This document shows positions 45,605 through 56,635 of a stretch of DNA of 64,000 nucleotides, piece by piece; the first letter of the stretch is position 1; every line of letters starts with the position of its first letter. Made by a program: the position numbers and the translations under genes. The stretch covers positions 794,366 through 858,365 of the forward strand of contig NC_022549.1 of NCBI RefSeq assembly GCF_000967915.1. Reading direction: 5' to 3'. The notes beneath the pieces were generated by a model that saw only the letters and a program-made list of their open reading frames with translations, had not been told where the DNA came from and did not search any database. Source of the stretch: Paracholeplasma brassicae. Its GTDB lineage: Bacteria; Bacillota_I; Bacilli_A; Acholeplasmatales; UBA5453.

Positions 45605-46607
45605 TTTTAGTAGTAAACTAATTAAATGGTATTTAGCAAATAAAAGAGATCTACCTTGGAGAAACACGACCAATCCATATCACATTTGGGTTTCTGAAAT
45701 CATGTTACAGCAAACCCAAGCAGCAACGGTAATCCCTTATTACCTTAGATTTATTGAAACCCTACCCTCCATTGAAGATTTAGCAAAGGTTGATTTAGAT
45801 CTCTTGTACAAGTTATGGGAAGGTCTTGGGTATTATTCAAGAGCTAGAAATCTAAAAAATGCAGCAATGACAATCATGGAAAAACACCAAGGGGTTTTAC
45901 CAAACACATATGACGATTTAATCAAACTTAAAGGCATAGGCAGATATACTGCAGGTGCAATTCTATCTTTAGCATTTCACTTACCTTATAGTGCCACGGA
46001 TGGTAATGTCATTAGAACATTGTCTCGTTATTATGGTATAAAAGAAGATACCCGATTAGAAAAGACGAAAACCATCATCGATGGCTTAAATCAGAAAAAT
46101 ATATCGATCATCGATCCGCATAATTACACACAGGCCATGATTGAAATGGGTGCAACGCTCTGCACGAAATCAAAGCCAAAGTGTGAAATTTGCCCAATAA
46201 ACGAACATTGTTATGCATATCTTAACAACAAACAAAGTGAGCTTCCATTTACCTCGAAACTAAAACAAAAGAAAGAAATTCAATGGATCACCGTGATTCT
46301 AAGAAATGAGGCAGGTGATTACCTACTTCAAAAACAAGAGACGAATTTATTGAACGGACTCTATTTATACCCTCAGTTCGAAGCGGAATCCATTAATTAT
46401 GTGGAAGACATATTTAATGAATTAGGTGCAACCCTGTTTATTAATGAAGACATCGGGAGTTACACACACGTGTTTTCTCATTTAAAATGGGACATGAGAG
46501 TATATCATGCAACGACGTCTTCTAACTTAGACTATACGGTTGTAAAGCCATCAAACTTTGATTTATATCCAATGGCAACTGCCCATAAACAAATAAAGAA
46601 GGATTAA
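45597..46607 (+). CDS. mutY: A/G-specific adenine glycosylase MutY
   Basis: Removes adenine paired with 8-oxoguanine. Helix-hairpin-helix LKGIGRYTAGAIL, catalytic Asp in SATDGNVIRTL, and the 4Fe-4S cysteines in CTKSKPKCEICPINEHC. The C-terminal half is the NUDIX-like 8-oxoG sensor. It is 336 aa. The start at 45597 (MNDFSSKL) is chosen over in-frame codons inside the previous gene. Confidence 0.94.
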   Translation: MNDFSSKLIKWYLANKRDLPWRNTTNPYHIWVSEIMLQQTQAATVIPYYLRFIETLPSIEDLAKVDLDLLYKLWEGLGYYSRARNLKNAAMTIMEKHQGVLPNTYDDLIKLKGIGRYTAGAILSLAFHLPYSATDGNVIRTLSRYYGIKEDTRLEKTKTIIDGLNQKNISIIDPHNYTQAMIEMGATLCTKSKPKCEICPINEHCYAYLNNKQSELPFTSKLKQKKEIQWITVILRNEAGDYLLQKQETNLLNGLYLYPQFEAESINYVEDIFNELGATLFINEDIGSYTHVFSHLKWDMRVYHATTSSNLDYTVVKPSNFDLYPMATAHKQIKKD

Positions 46608-46608
46608 C

Positions 46609-47199
46609 ATGAAAAAACTTATTTTGATTAAAGGTTATTTAGCGACTGGTAAAACAACATTCAAAACACAATTAGAAGAACGATTTTCAATTCCTTCATT
46701 TGATAAAGACACAATAAAAGAAACGATTAGTGATGTGATTGGTTTTTCTAATCGTGAGGAAAATAAACGTCTTAGTAGAGCCACGATGGCTGTAATGTTT
46801 CAAATATTAAAGCATTTTATGAAAACAAACAATGACTTAATTTTGGAGTCAAATTTCCATAAAGAAGAATTTGAAGAAATCAAGCGTCAACAAGTACTAT
46901 TTGGGTATGATGTCTTAGTCCTTGATTTTTATGCAGACCCCTCAGTGCTTTATGACCGTTTTTTAAAAAGAGCCAAACAAAACAGACACATCACGCATTT
47001 AAGTATGGATTTTGTTGATCAAGTTGGATTTGAAGACTACCTTAGTAAAGATGACTTCATTATCCCTTTTAATCAAGTAATTAGAGTCGATGCAACCACA
47101 TTTGATTATCAAAATGATCCTTCTTTATTGTTAAAAATAGAACATTTTTTAGAAAAAAATCCCGATAAAGGGATTTTAGATTTCATCGTGAAACAGTGA
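46609..47199 (+). CDS. P-loop kinase-like protein
   Basis: Protein of 196 aa with Walker A GYLATGKTT near residues 9-17 and a lid region (DRFLKRAKQNRHITHLS) typical of small-molecule kinases of the AAA_33/zeta-toxin-like group. No antitoxin gene lies beside it, so a toxin role is unlikely. It starts 2 bases after mutY and converges with queT, which it overlaps by 24 bases. Confidence 0.82.
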   Translation: MKKLILIKGYLATGKTTFKTQLEERFSIPSFDKDTIKETISDVIGFSNREENKRLSRATMAVMFQILKHFMKTNNDLILESNFHKEEFEEIKRQQVLFGYDVLVLDFYADPSVLYDRFLKRAKQNRHITHLSMDFVDQVGFEDYLSKDDFIIPFNQVIRVDATTFDYQNDPSLLLKIEHFLEKNPDKGILDFIVKQ

Positions 47200-47661
47200 T
47201 TTAAAACCAGTATTTTGATTAAGAATTAAATAGAGCGGTAATCCTATCACATACGTTACAACAAATTGGCCAATAAACACACTACCCATATTGAGCAAAT
47301 AAGGGGTTTCAAAAGCAAGTGTGAGTGCAAAGCCGACGATGAGTGCGTTAATCAGGCTAGGATACAACAGTCTTACATACAAATTCTTTGTTTTAATCAT
47401 GAGTAGTAACGTTAGAAATGTTGCGAATGTACCAAAGGTTAAGTCATAAACGAGTAAGGGGCTAAACAAGTTAGCAACAAAACACCCGATGGTTAGACCT
47501 ACGATTGATTTGTGATCGAATAGCACAATAATGACTAATAGTTCCGCAATTCTAAATTGCAGCGATTCATAGCTAATCGGTTGAAACAGAAAGACGAGTA
47601 CGACATAGATAGAAGCAATCATTGCTTGTCTAATGTAGTCTCTTAAAGTAAAATTAAACAT
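47176..47661 (-). CDS. queT: Queuosine-precursor transporter QueT (ECF S component)
   Basis: Substrate-binding membrane subunit of an energy-coupling-factor transporter for a queuosine precursor. It has 161 aa and about five hydrophobic helices; the N-terminal pattern RDYIRQAMIASIYVVL and the segment FRIAELLVIIVLFD fit QueT. The preQ1-I riboswitch directly upstream and tgt divergently next door support the substrate. The shared ECF energising genes are not in the window. Confidence 0.9.
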   Translation of the reverse strand: MFNFTLRDYIRQAMIASIYVVLVFLFQPISYESLQFRIAELLVIIVLFDHKSIVGLTIGCFVANLFSPLLVYDLTFGTFATFLTLLLMIKTKNLYVRLLYPSLINALIVGFALTLAFETPYLLNMGSVFIGQFVVTYVIGLPLYLILNQNTGFKSLFHDEI

Positions 47662-47667
47662 AGTTAT

Positions 47668-47710
47668 ATCTCCTTGTTTTGTTTTCGCAGGTGCTCTAGT
47701 ACTGCGGGTT
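47668..47710 (-). promoter_or_regulatory. preQ1-I riboswitch of queT
   Basis: On the minus strand CGCAG...CTGCG forms the P1 stem (47686-47690 with 47702-47706) and is followed by AAAACAAAACAAGGAG. That A-rich tail contains the ribosome site and would pair in the pseudoknot. It closely matches the short translational preQ1-I class (Thermoanaerobacter tengcongensis type): bound preQ1 should hide AAGGAG and shut off queT. Confidence 0.88.
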
Positions 47711-47743
47711 TTTCAAAAACCATGATAAACTATAACACATTTA

Positions 47744-47752
47744 TGATATAAT
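47744..47752 (+). promoter_or_regulatory. Extended -10 promoter of tgt
   Basis: TGATATAAT, 32 bases before the tgt ATG; the ribosome site is AAGAAAGGTTTG. Confidence 0.7.
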
Positions 47753-47780
47753 TTCAATAGAAGAAGAAAGGTTTGAATAG

Positions 47781-48893
<1,113 letters not shown>

Positions 48894-48981
48894 TTTTTCA
48901 AAAAGTCCTAAATGTCTTTTAATTATATTAAAGTTAGTGTAAAATAAATATAGTGTTATTTATCGTTAAGGAGGGTGTGTT

Positions 48982-50124
48982 ATGGTATTTGGAGAAAATG
49001 ACAATTTCAATCAAAAGCCGGTAATTAAAGTAATCGGAGTAGGTGGTGGCGGCGGTAACGCTGTGAACCGTATGATTGAAAATGACGTCAAGGGTGTTGA
49101 TTTTATTGCAGTCAACACGGATGCCCAAGTGTTAAGAGTATCAAGAGCAGAAACAAGACTTCAAATAGGTAAGCACTTAACTAGAGGCTTAGGCGCTGGT
49201 GCTAAACCTGAAGTCGGTAAACGAGCAGCGTTAGAATCCGAAGATGAAATCAGAATGGTTCTTAGTAACGCAGACATGATTTTTATTACCGCAGGTATGG
49301 GTGGAGGCACTGGAACAGGTGCTGCACCAATCATTGCGAGATTGGCCAAAGAAATGGGTTGTTTGACCATTGGGATAGTCACAAAACCATTTGCATTTGA
49401 AGGGCCAAACCGTACTCAAGCAGCGATTGCAGGACTTGAGGAATTAAAACAATTTGTTGACACACTCATCGTTATTCCAAACGAACGCTTATTATCAATC
49501 ATCGATCCAAACACTCAAATGCTAGATGCATTTAGAGAAGCAGATAATGTTTTAAGACAAGGTGTCCAAGGGATTGCAGAAATAATTGCAGTACCTGGAT
49601 TAATTAACGTTGACTTTGCTGACGTGAGAACCGTCATGGAAAATAAAGGAACCGCATTAATGGGTATCGGTATTGCAAGTGGTGAAAACAGGGCAGTTGA
49701 AGCAGCCAGAAAAGCCATTCATTCAAAGTTACTTGAAGTAAGCATTGATGGGGCAACCGACGCGATTGTCAACATCACGAGTGGAACCAACATTACATTG
49801 TTTGAGGTTTCACAAGCATTAGATGAAATCAGAAATGCAACTGATTTTGAGTTGAATGTCATTTATGGTACAACTTTAAATGTCGATTTGAATGATGAAA
49901 TGATTGTCACAGTGATTGCAACTGGTTATGAGTTAAAAGCAAAAGATTCAACCATTGATGACTTTGCAACACAAATATTTAAGAAAACAACCAATGATCA
50001 AATTAAAATCACACCAACTGGTTTTGAAAAACAAGATGAAATGCCATCTTATAGAGAACCAGAACAGCCTAAACCTAGTTCACAAAAACTACCTAGTTGG
50101 CTACAAAGTAAAAATAAAAAATAA
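48982..50124 (+). CDS. ftsZ: Cell division protein FtsZ
   Basis: Tubulin-like GTPase that forms the division ring. The nucleotide motifs [13 protein letters not shown] and [10 protein letters not shown], and the T7-loop region ([11 protein letters not shown]), are intact. It is 380 aa, with a variable linker and the end [11 protein letters not shown]. It starts after AAGGAGGGTGTGTT. sepF lies three genes downstream; ftsA is not present here, so SepF is the likely membrane tether. Confidence 0.97.
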   Translation: MVFGENDNFNQKPVIKVIGVGGGGGNAVNRMIENDVKGVDFIAVNTDAQVLRVSRAETRLQIGKHLTRGLGAGAKPEVGKRAALESEDEIRMVLSNADMIFITAGMGGGTGTGAAPIIARLAKEMGCLTIGIVTKPFAFEGPNRTQAAIAGLEELKQFVDTLIVIPNERLLSIIDPNTQMLDAFREADNVLRQGVQGIAEIIAVPGLINVDFADVRTVMENKGTALMGIGIASGENRAVEAARKAIHSKLLEVSIDGATDAIVNITSGTNITLFEVSQALDEIRNATDFELNVIYGTTLNVDLNDEMIVTVIATGYELKAKDSTIDDFATQIFKKTTNDQIKITPTGFEKQDEMPSYREPEQPKPSSQKLPSWLQSKNKK

Positions 50125-50130
50125 AAACAG

Positions 50131-50153
50131 AAAGAGGCCATTGTGCCTTTTTT
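50131..50153 (+). terminator. Weak hairpin after ftsZ
   Basis: AAAGAGGC pairs with GCCTTT with one bulged base, followed by a T run. It may reduce read-through into ychF. Confidence 0.5.
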
Positions 50154-50173
50154 GATGAAATGAGGAATATAAT

Positions 50174-51274
50174 ATGTTAAGAGCTGGAATTGTAGGTTTA
50201 CCAAACGTCGGAAAATCAACGCTATTTAATGCAATTACAAAGTCAGGTGCATTAGCGGCAAACTATCCATTTGCAACCATTGACCCAAACGTTGGTATCG
50301 TTACCTTAAAAGACCACCGTTTAGATGTACTTGCAAAAATGTATCAATCTAAAAAAATCGTCCCAACCACGGTTGAGTTTATCGATATCGCAGGTTTAGT
50401 TAAAGGGGCATCCAAAGGTGAAGGTTTAGGCAACCAGTTTTTAAGCCATATTCGTGAAGTTGATACCATATGTCAAGTCGTAAGACTATTTAATGACGAC
50501 AATATCGTCCATGTAGAAGGCTCAGTAAACCCACTAAGAGACATTGAGACCATTCAACTTGAATTGAACTTTGCCGACATTGATACGATTAATAAACGTC
50601 TACCAAAAATAGAAAAAAAAGCAAAAGTTGGTGGTTCATCTGATGAAAAAGCCGAGTACGAAGTGTTAAAAAAAGCGCTTGAGGGCTTAATGAATGATAC
50701 CCCACTACGTTTGTTAGAATTAACAGAAGAAGAAAAGTCGATCATTAAGAGTTTTAATTTCTTATCATTAAAGCCAATGGTCTACATTTGTAACGTTTCA
50801 ATGGATGATTTACAAACGCTTAAAACAAACGAACTATTCATAAAAGTGACAGAAAAAGGAGAAAGTGAAGGTGCTGACGTGGTTGCGATTTCTGCTCAAA
50901 TTGAGTCCGAATTGGCCATGTTAGACGACGATGAAAAAGACGTATTCATGGAAGAACTAGGCATGAATGAATCAGGTCTAGATCAGTTAATTCGTATTAC
51001 TTATCATCGATTGGGCTTACAAACCTACTTCACTGCTGGACCAATGGAAGCGCGTGCTTGGACCTTTAAAAAAGGGATGAGCGCACCAGAATGTGCAGGG
51101 ATTATTCATACCGATTTCGAACGAGGCTTTATTCGAGCAGAAACCGTATCCTTTAGTGACTTAGAAAAATATGGATCTTATCTTCAAGCAAAAGAAGCTG
51201 GCCGTGTGCGACTTGAAGGTAAAGACTATAAAGTCGTTGATGGCGACGTCATGCTATTTCGATTTAATGTCTAA
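50174..51274 (+). CDS. ychF: Ribosome-binding ATPase YchF
   Basis: Obg-family P-loop protein that prefers ATP. G1 GLPNVGKST, G3-like DIAGLVKGASKGEGLGNQFL, and a C-terminal TGS domain (RAWTFKKGMSAPECAGIIH). It is 366 aa, full length. Its end overlaps the yggS start by 8 bases. Confidence 0.96.
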   Translation: MLRAGIVGLPNVGKSTLFNAITKSGALAANYPFATIDPNVGIVTLKDHRLDVLAKMYQSKKIVPTTVEFIDIAGLVKGASKGEGLGNQFLSHIREVDTICQVVRLFNDDNIVHVEGSVNPLRDIETIQLELNFADIDTINKRLPKIEKKAKVGGSSDEKAEYEVLKKALEGLMNDTPLRLLELTEEEKSIIKSFNFLSLKPMVYICNVSMDDLQTLKTNELFIKVTEKGESEGADVVAISAQIESELAMLDDDEKDVFMEELGMNESGLDQLIRITYHRLGLQTYFTAGPMEARAWTFKKGMSAPECAGIIHTDFERGFIRAETVSFSDLEKYGSYLQAKEAGRVRLEGKDYKVVDGDVMLFRFNV

Positions 51275-51887
51275 TTTTAAGAAAAACGTTGACTTAATCA
51301 ATGAATCAATTAAAGGACATGCGGTAACGGTTGTATGCGCATCGAAGTACGTCTCATCAGATGAGATACGTGAACTTCACAATTTAGGTGTGAAGCATTT
51401 TGGTGAAAACCGAGTCGATGCCCTACTCGATAAAAAAGAAAATCTACAAGATATTTCTGTTATCTGGCATTTGATTGGCACGCTTCAAACCAACAAAGTA
51501 AAAAAAATAATCAATGAAATTGACTATTTTCATGCACTTGATAGTTTAAAACTAGCAAAGACAATCAACAATTATCGCACAAAGCCTTTAAATTGTTTTA
51601 TTGAGGTTAACGTTTTAAAAGAAGAATCAAAACACGGGATTGAAACAGAAGATTTAACGGATTTTATTAATGAAGTGAAAAAGTATGATAAAATTAAAGT
51701 AGTTGGGTTGATGACTATGGGAAAACAAAATGATATAGATCAAACGACGTTGGCTTTTAAAAAGCTTAACGAACTAAAAACATTTTATGGTCTAGAATCT
51801 CTTTCAATGGGGATGACAGACGATTACCTAATAGCGTTAACTTACGGTGCTGATTTTATTCGTATTGGCAGAAAGTTTATTTTATAG
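51267..51887 (+). CDS. PLP homeostasis protein YggS/YlmE
   Basis: Pyridoxal-phosphate-binding barrel protein (206 aa) of the YggS/PROSC family, which keeps vitamin B6 balanced. The PLP lysine lies in VVCASKYVS; HFGENRVD and the phosphate-binding ending LSMGMTDDYLIAL are typical. The start at 51267 overlaps ychF. It takes the ylmE position in the ylm division cluster before sepF. Confidence 0.93.
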   Translation: MSNFKKNVDLINESIKGHAVTVVCASKYVSSDEIRELHNLGVKHFGENRVDALLDKKENLQDISVIWHLIGTLQTNKVKKIINEIDYFHALDSLKLAKTINNYRTKPLNCFIEVNVLKEESKHGIETEDLTDFINEVKKYDKIKVVGLMTMGKQNDIDQTTLAFKKLNELKTFYGLESLSMGMTDDYLIALTYGADFIRIGRKFIL

Positions 51888-51897
51888 AGGTGAACCC

Positions 51898-52248
51898 ATG
51901 GGCTTTTTTAGTAAATCAAAACAACAAACCACAAGAGAATTACCAAACTATCAAAAAGAAAGCATAACGAACAGTTTTGAACGAATCATTTTCGAACACA
52001 TCACGACCGATGAAGATGAATACATCATGACGCTAGCTCAAGAATTACTATCGGGCAACCCATTAGTACTCAACTTTGAAGAACAAAGTCCTGATTCAGC
52101 GAATAAAATCATGGCGTTTTTATCCGGTGTGATTTTTGCTGTGGAAGGTCAAATTGTCCAAATTAGTCAAAAAGTGTTTTTATTTGCTCGCGAACAAGAT
52201 TTCAAAGACGGTACGTTAAAACAATTTATTGATGAATACAAAGAGTGA
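51898..52248 (+). CDS. sepF: Cell division protein SepF
   Basis: FtsZ-bundling, membrane-binding protein (116 aa). The start MGFFSKSKQ is an amphipathic membrane-targeting end; the core domain includes LVLNFEEQSPDSANKIMAFL and GVIFAVEGQI. The ATG at 51898 follows GAGGTGAACCC. It overlaps the next gene by 17 bases. Confidence 0.93.
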   Translation: MGFFSKSKQQTTRELPNYQKESITNSFERIIFEHITTDEDEYIMTLAQELLSGNPLVLNFEEQSPDSANKIMAFLSGVIFAVEGQIVQISQKVFLFAREQDFKDGTLKQFIDEYKE

Positions 52249-52942
52249 GTTTTATCAAAGGGTTAAAAAGCAAGAAGAACGATATAACAAACCCATCTTA
52301 TATCGTTATTTAAACCCGCTTGAACAGGAAATTGTAAAAAATGTATTTAAAGACTATTACATCTTTGAATCATCAATAGATGCCGAATACAAACGATTGT
52401 ACGTGACCGATTTAAACGAAGAGTTAGACTTTCAAATCAGTTATTATAAATCAACGTATATGGATAAAGAAATTAGCCATCGAGATGTGTTAGGTGCGTT
52501 AATGAACTTAGGAATTAATCGTGATGTGTTTGGTGATATCTTGATCACCGATTCTCACGTCTACATTGAATGCATCAAGGAACAATCCACTTATATTAAA
52601 GATAACCTTCATCAAATTAAAAGGGATTTCATTTTCTTTGAAGAAACAACCAAACCAGATGAATCAATCGTTGAAAAAAAAGAAGAACTAACAATCTCGG
52701 TCGATTCGATTCGACTGGATGCGATTATCTCTAAAGTATTTGGTATCAAGCGTGACGATGTGAAGAAAATGATTGAGCAAGGTTACGTTAAAGTAAATTA
52801 CTTTATAACCGAAAAAATCATGCATAAATTAAATCCATGTGATATAATATCTATTAGAGGCTACGGACGAATCATATACATTGATACCGAGGGCTTATCG
52901 AAAAAACAAAAAACAAGAGTTAAACTACATATCTTACGATGA
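52232..52942 (+). CDS. ylmH: S4-domain RNA-binding protein YlmH
   Basis: RNA-binding protein of about 236 aa from the ylm division cluster. The C-terminal S4 domain covers about residues 170-230 (SIRLDAIISKVFGIKRDDV, EQGYVKVNYF). Recent work on the family links it to rescue of stalled ribosomes. No separate ribosome site is seen; translation is probably coupled to sepF. Confidence 0.88.
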   Translation: MNTKSEFYQRVKKQEERYNKPILYRYLNPLEQEIVKNVFKDYYIFESSIDAEYKRLYVTDLNEELDFQISYYKSTYMDKEISHRDVLGALMNLGINRDVFGDILITDSHVYIECIKEQSTYIKDNLHQIKRDFIFFEETTKPDESIVEKKEELTISVDSIRLDAIISKVFGIKRDDVKKMIEQGYVKVNYFITEKIMHKLNPCDIISIRGYGRIIYIDTEGLSKKQKTRVKLHILR

Positions 52943-52959
52943 GTTGGACACGTATCAAT

Positions 52960-53130
52960 TAGTCACGTATGAAAAAGCGAGTTAGGGTTGGTGTAAGCCT
53001 AAACGTACGTAATTGATATATCACCAAGGAGTAACTGTTTGCCGCGTTAAGGCATTGAGTGCTAGTCAATTGACTAGAACTAAGGTGGTACCGCGATTAT
53101 TTCGTCCTTAGATTTATTTCTAAGGGCTTT
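52960..53130 (+). promoter_or_regulatory. T-box riboswitch of ileS
   Basis: The T-box core AAGGTGGTACCGCG lies at 53080-53093, followed by the terminator arms CCTTAGA / TCTAAGG and a T run. A likely specifier codon ATC at 53020-53022 (in GATATATCACC) matches isoleucine. Uncharged tRNA-Ile would favour the antiterminator and so raise ileS expression. Confidence 0.93.
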
Positions 53131-53156
53131 TTTTATTTATTAGGAGGATTAAGACT

Positions 53157-55856
53157 ATGGAATTAAAAGACACACTACTACTCCCTAAAACCTCATTTGA
53201 AATGAGAGGTAATTTAGGTGTGAGAGAGGTTGATTTTCAAGCCAAATGGGAAGCCATGAGCTTGTATGAAAAAGTATTAAAGAAGAACGAGGCAAAACCA
53301 TCGTTTATTTTGCATGATGGACCACCTTACGCCAATGGAGCAATCCATATTGGGCATTCCATGAACAAAATATTAAAGGATTTCATCATTCGATACAAAA
53401 CGATGAGTGGTTTTTATGCGCCATATATCCCAGGCTGGGACACTCATGGTCTACCAATTGAAACCGCACTTTCAAAAAAAGGTGTTAATCGAAAGAACTT
53501 GACCATTGATGAATTTCGAACGCTTTGTCATCATTACGCACTTGAACAAATTGATATGCAAAAACAACAATTCAAACGCTTAGGCATACTTGGTGAATGG
53601 GACAACCCATACATTACTTTAAATCCTGAATTTGAAGCAGATCAACTAAGAGTATTTGCGAAAATGGCAGACAAAGGTTTAATTTTTAAAGGCTTAAAAC
53701 CAGTTTACTGGTCACCATCAAGCGAATCTGCACTTGCAGAAGCTGAAATTGAATATCAAGACGTTACCTCACCATCAATTTACGTCTCTTTTTCAGTCTG
53801 CTCAGAGGGGCAATTTAAAAACAACAACTTAATCATTTGGACAACAACCCCATGGACACTTCCAGCAAACTTAGCGATTTCGGCTAACCCTAAACTGACG
53901 TATGTTCGCTTTAATTACAATAACCAAATCTATATAGTTGCAAAATCGCTTTACGAAAAAGTGATTTCAACACTTCAGTTTGAAGGGGCAACGATTTTAG
54001 ATGAAGTGCTAGGAGATCAACTAGAATTATTAAACTATGTTCACCCACTAAATGGCAGAGTAAACCCCGTCATCTTAGGCGACCACGTGACCGATACCGA
54101 TGGCACAGGCTTAGTTCATACCGCACCAGGGCATGGGGAAGATGACTACATCGTTGGTAACAAATACAACCTAGACATCTTAGTACCTGTGGACGATCGT
54201 GGTATTTTCACGAGTGATGCTAATGAGTTTGAAGGTATCTACTATGAAAAAGCCAATCCAATGATTATTGAACGGTTAAAAGAACTTGGTAATTTACTGC
54301 ATGTCAATTACTTTGTCCACAGTTACCCACACGACTGGCGAACAAAAAAACCAGTGATTTTTAGAGCAACCCCACAATGGTTTGCCTCTATCGAACAATT
54401 GAAAAAACGCCTGCTTGAAGAAATTGAATCAACAAATTGGGTTCAAAAGTGGGGCGAACTACGTATATCAAATATGATCAAAGATCGTGGCGATTGGTGC
54501 ATCAGTCGTCAACGTGCTTGGGGCGTTCCAATCCCAGTGTTTTATGCAGAAGATGGTACACCAATCTTGGATAAAGATGTGATTAACCACGTTGCTGATA
54601 TTTTTGCTAAAGAAGGTTCTAATGCTTGGTTTACCAAAGACGCAACACAACTATTGCCAGAGGGCTATACTCACCCAGGTAGTCCTAATTCTATCTTTAG
54701 AAAAGAAACAGACATTATGGACGTTTGGTTTGATTCAGGATCAAGTCATCAACTATTAGAACGAAGAGGGCTTAATTACCCAGCTGACTTGTACGTTGAA
54801 GGTTCTGACCAATACCGTGGCTGGTTTAATTCAAGCTTAATCACAGGCGTTGCCACTAAAAATCAAGCCCCTTACCGCTCAGTAATTTCACATGGATTTG
54901 TGCTTGATAAAAATGGTAAAGCGATGTCAAAATCTCTTGGTAATACCGTAGATCCTCTAAAAATTACCAACGAAATGGGTGCGGATATTCTCCGTTTATG
55001 GGTCTCTTCAGTCGAATACTCTTCTGACGTCCGTATCGGTGATCAAATGATGAAACAAGTCTCAGAATCCTACCGAAAAATAAGAAACACACTTAAATTT
55101 TTATTAAGTAACTTATTTGATTTTGATCCTAAGGAGAACAAAGTAGCCTATGACGATCTAGGTTCATTAGACAAAGTCATGCTTCATAAACTAGAAGAAC
55201 TACGTAAAGACGTAATTAGTGCCTATGACCAGTATAAATTTGATACGGTCTATCGTTTAATTACCAATTACATGATTAATGACTTAAGTGCTTTCTATTT
55301 AGACTATACAAAAGACATCTTATACGTTGAATCTCAAAATGGATTAATGAGAAGAAGTGTACAAACAGTACTATACGATCAACTGATGGTGCTCTTAAAG
55401 TTGATTGCACCGATTTTACCGCACACGGCAAGCGAAGCTTACTGGAGCATTGAGACGGCGCGTAAAGAAGATATTTACTTAGAAGATATGCCAGCTAAAA
55501 TGGATTTTAATGATTTAGAACTTGATCACGATTTTGACGCATTTATGGCGTTAAGAACTGAAACGCTAAAAGTGCTAGAAGAGATGCGAAAAAATAAAGT
55601 GATTGGAAAATCATTAGAAGCTTCTTTAAGCGTTGATATAACAAAACAAATCAAAGAGTCAATCGATCGTTTAAACATCAATTTAACGCAAGTTCTAATG
55701 GTTTCAAGCATCGAATTTAACTTAGCGGATCACTTAGAAGTTCACGCGACGAAAGCCGATGGCTTAAAATGTGAACGTTGTTGGAACATTGTGCCTCATG
55801 TGAACGAACAACACGTCTGTGAACGATGCCACCAAGTATTAGAGGAAATCAAATGA
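53157..55856 (+). CDS. ileS: Isoleucyl-tRNA synthetase
   Basis: Class Ia enzyme of 899 aa with editing domain. HIGH motif in PYANGAIHIGHSMN, KMSKS motif in KAMSKSLGNTV, editing region around TAPGHGEDDY, and a C-terminal zinc site (CERCWN, CERCHQ). Ribosome site TAGGAGGATTAAG. Controlled by the T-box upstream. This bacterial-type sequence gives no sign of transfer. Confidence 0.97.
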   Translation: MELKDTLLLPKTSFEMRGNLGVREVDFQAKWEAMSLYEKVLKKNEAKPSFILHDGPPYANGAIHIGHSMNKILKDFIIRYKTMSGFYAPYIPGWDTHGLPIETALSKKGVNRKNLTIDEFRTLCHHYALEQIDMQKQQFKRLGILGEWDNPYITLNPEFEADQLRVFAKMADKGLIFKGLKPVYWSPSSESALAEAEIEYQDVTSPSIYVSFSVCSEGQFKNNNLIIWTTTPWTLPANLAISANPKLTYVRFNYNNQIYIVAKSLYEKVISTLQFEGATILDEVLGDQLELLNYVHPLNGRVNPVILGDHVTDTDGTGLVHTAPGHGEDDYIVGNKYNLDILVPVDDRGIFTSDANEFEGIYYEKANPMIIERLKELGNLLHVNYFVHSYPHDWRTKKPVIFRATPQWFASIEQLKKRLLEEIESTNWVQKWGELRISNMIKDRGDWCISRQRAWGVPIPVFYAEDGTPILDKDVINHVADIFAKEGSNAWFTKDATQLLPEGYTHPGSPNSIFRKETDIMDVWFDSGSSHQLLERRGLNYPADLYVEGSDQYRGWFNSSLITGVATKNQAPYRSVISHGFVLDKNGKAMSKSLGNTVDPLKITNEMGADILRLWVSSVEYSSDVRIGDQMMKQVSESYRKIRNTLKFLLSNLFDFDPKENKVAYDDLGSLDKVMLHKLEELRKDVISAYDQYKFDTVYRLITNYMINDLSAFYLDYTKDILYVESQNGLMRRSVQTVLYDQLMVLLKLIAPILPHTASEAYWSIETARKEDIYLEDMPAKMDFNDLELDHDFDAFMALRTETLKVLEEMRKNKVIGKSLEASLSVDITKQIKESIDRLNINLTQVLMVSSIEFNLADHLEVHATKADGLKCERCWNIVPHVNEQHVCERCHQVLEEIK

Positions 55857-56623
55857 ATATTCTATTAGTCAATGACGATGGGATTAGAGAAGAAGGTCTA
55901 AAGGTGCTTGCACAAGCGCTCGCACCCTTAGGCGATTTATACATAGTTGCACCAGAAGAACACCAATCAGGTCAATCACAAAGCATTACCATTTACGAGC
56001 CGCTTAAAATCAAACATTATGGTTCTTTATACGGTTCAAAATTGGCAATATCGGTTGAAGGTAAGCCTGCCGACTGTACAAGAATTGCCATCGGTACGCT
56101 AAATGTTCCGTTTGATTTGTGTGTCTCTGGTATTAACAGTGGATTAAATGTGGGTTCAGATATTTTATATTCAGGCACCGTGGGTGCTGCCACAGAAGCG
56201 ATGATTTTAGGTGTACCTGCGATCGCAATATCCGCACCTAAAAAAGGTCTATTTCTTGCACAAAAAACCGTCTATGAAGTGGTTAAACATTTAATCGATA
56301 CAAGAGCAGTAACAACGGACTATGTATTAAATATTAACTACCCAAGTTCTAAATTTCAACAAATCTTGGGTGTGAAGTGGACAAGACAAGGTTTACACCA
56401 TCACACCGCAAAATTTGAAAAAGTTGATGAGTATACATACAAGACGGTATACGAATTAAAAGAAACAGAAGAGTCTTTAGACTCGGATGTCGTAGCCTTT
56501 CGAATGGGTTATTTATCAATCACTCCGCTAATCGAATCTAGGTATAGCGAAGAGGTTGTTAATAATCTTAAAAAACAAAAGCAATTGAATCCAACTTTCA
56601 TTTATGATAAGATAGTTAAGTAG
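55853..56623 (+). CDS. surE: 5'-nucleotidase SurE
   Basis: Metal-dependent nucleoside monophosphate phosphatase of 256 aa. The metal site is at the N-terminus (LLVNDDGIREEG) and SGINSGLNVGSDILYSGT. The start at 55853 overlaps the ileS end by 4 bases (ATGA). It fits the nucleotide salvage theme with deoC, deoD and cdd. Confidence 0.94.
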   Translation: MNILLVNDDGIREEGLKVLAQALAPLGDLYIVAPEEHQSGQSQSITIYEPLKIKHYGSLYGSKLAISVEGKPADCTRIAIGTLNVPFDLCVSGINSGLNVGSDILYSGTVGAATEAMILGVPAIAISAPKKGLFLAQKTVYEVVKHLIDTRAVTTDYVLNINYPSSKFQQILGVKWTRQGLHHHTAKFEKVDEYTYKTVYELKETEESLDSDVVAFRMGYLSITPLIESRYSEEVVNNLKKQKQLNPTFIYDKIVK

Positions 56624-56635
56624 GGTGGTGTATTT

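Noticed and set aside
46609-47199. Zeta-type toxin of a toxin-antitoxin pair
   Set aside because: The P-loop kinase fold is shared with zeta toxins, but no antitoxin gene is adjacent and it sits in a mutY transcript.
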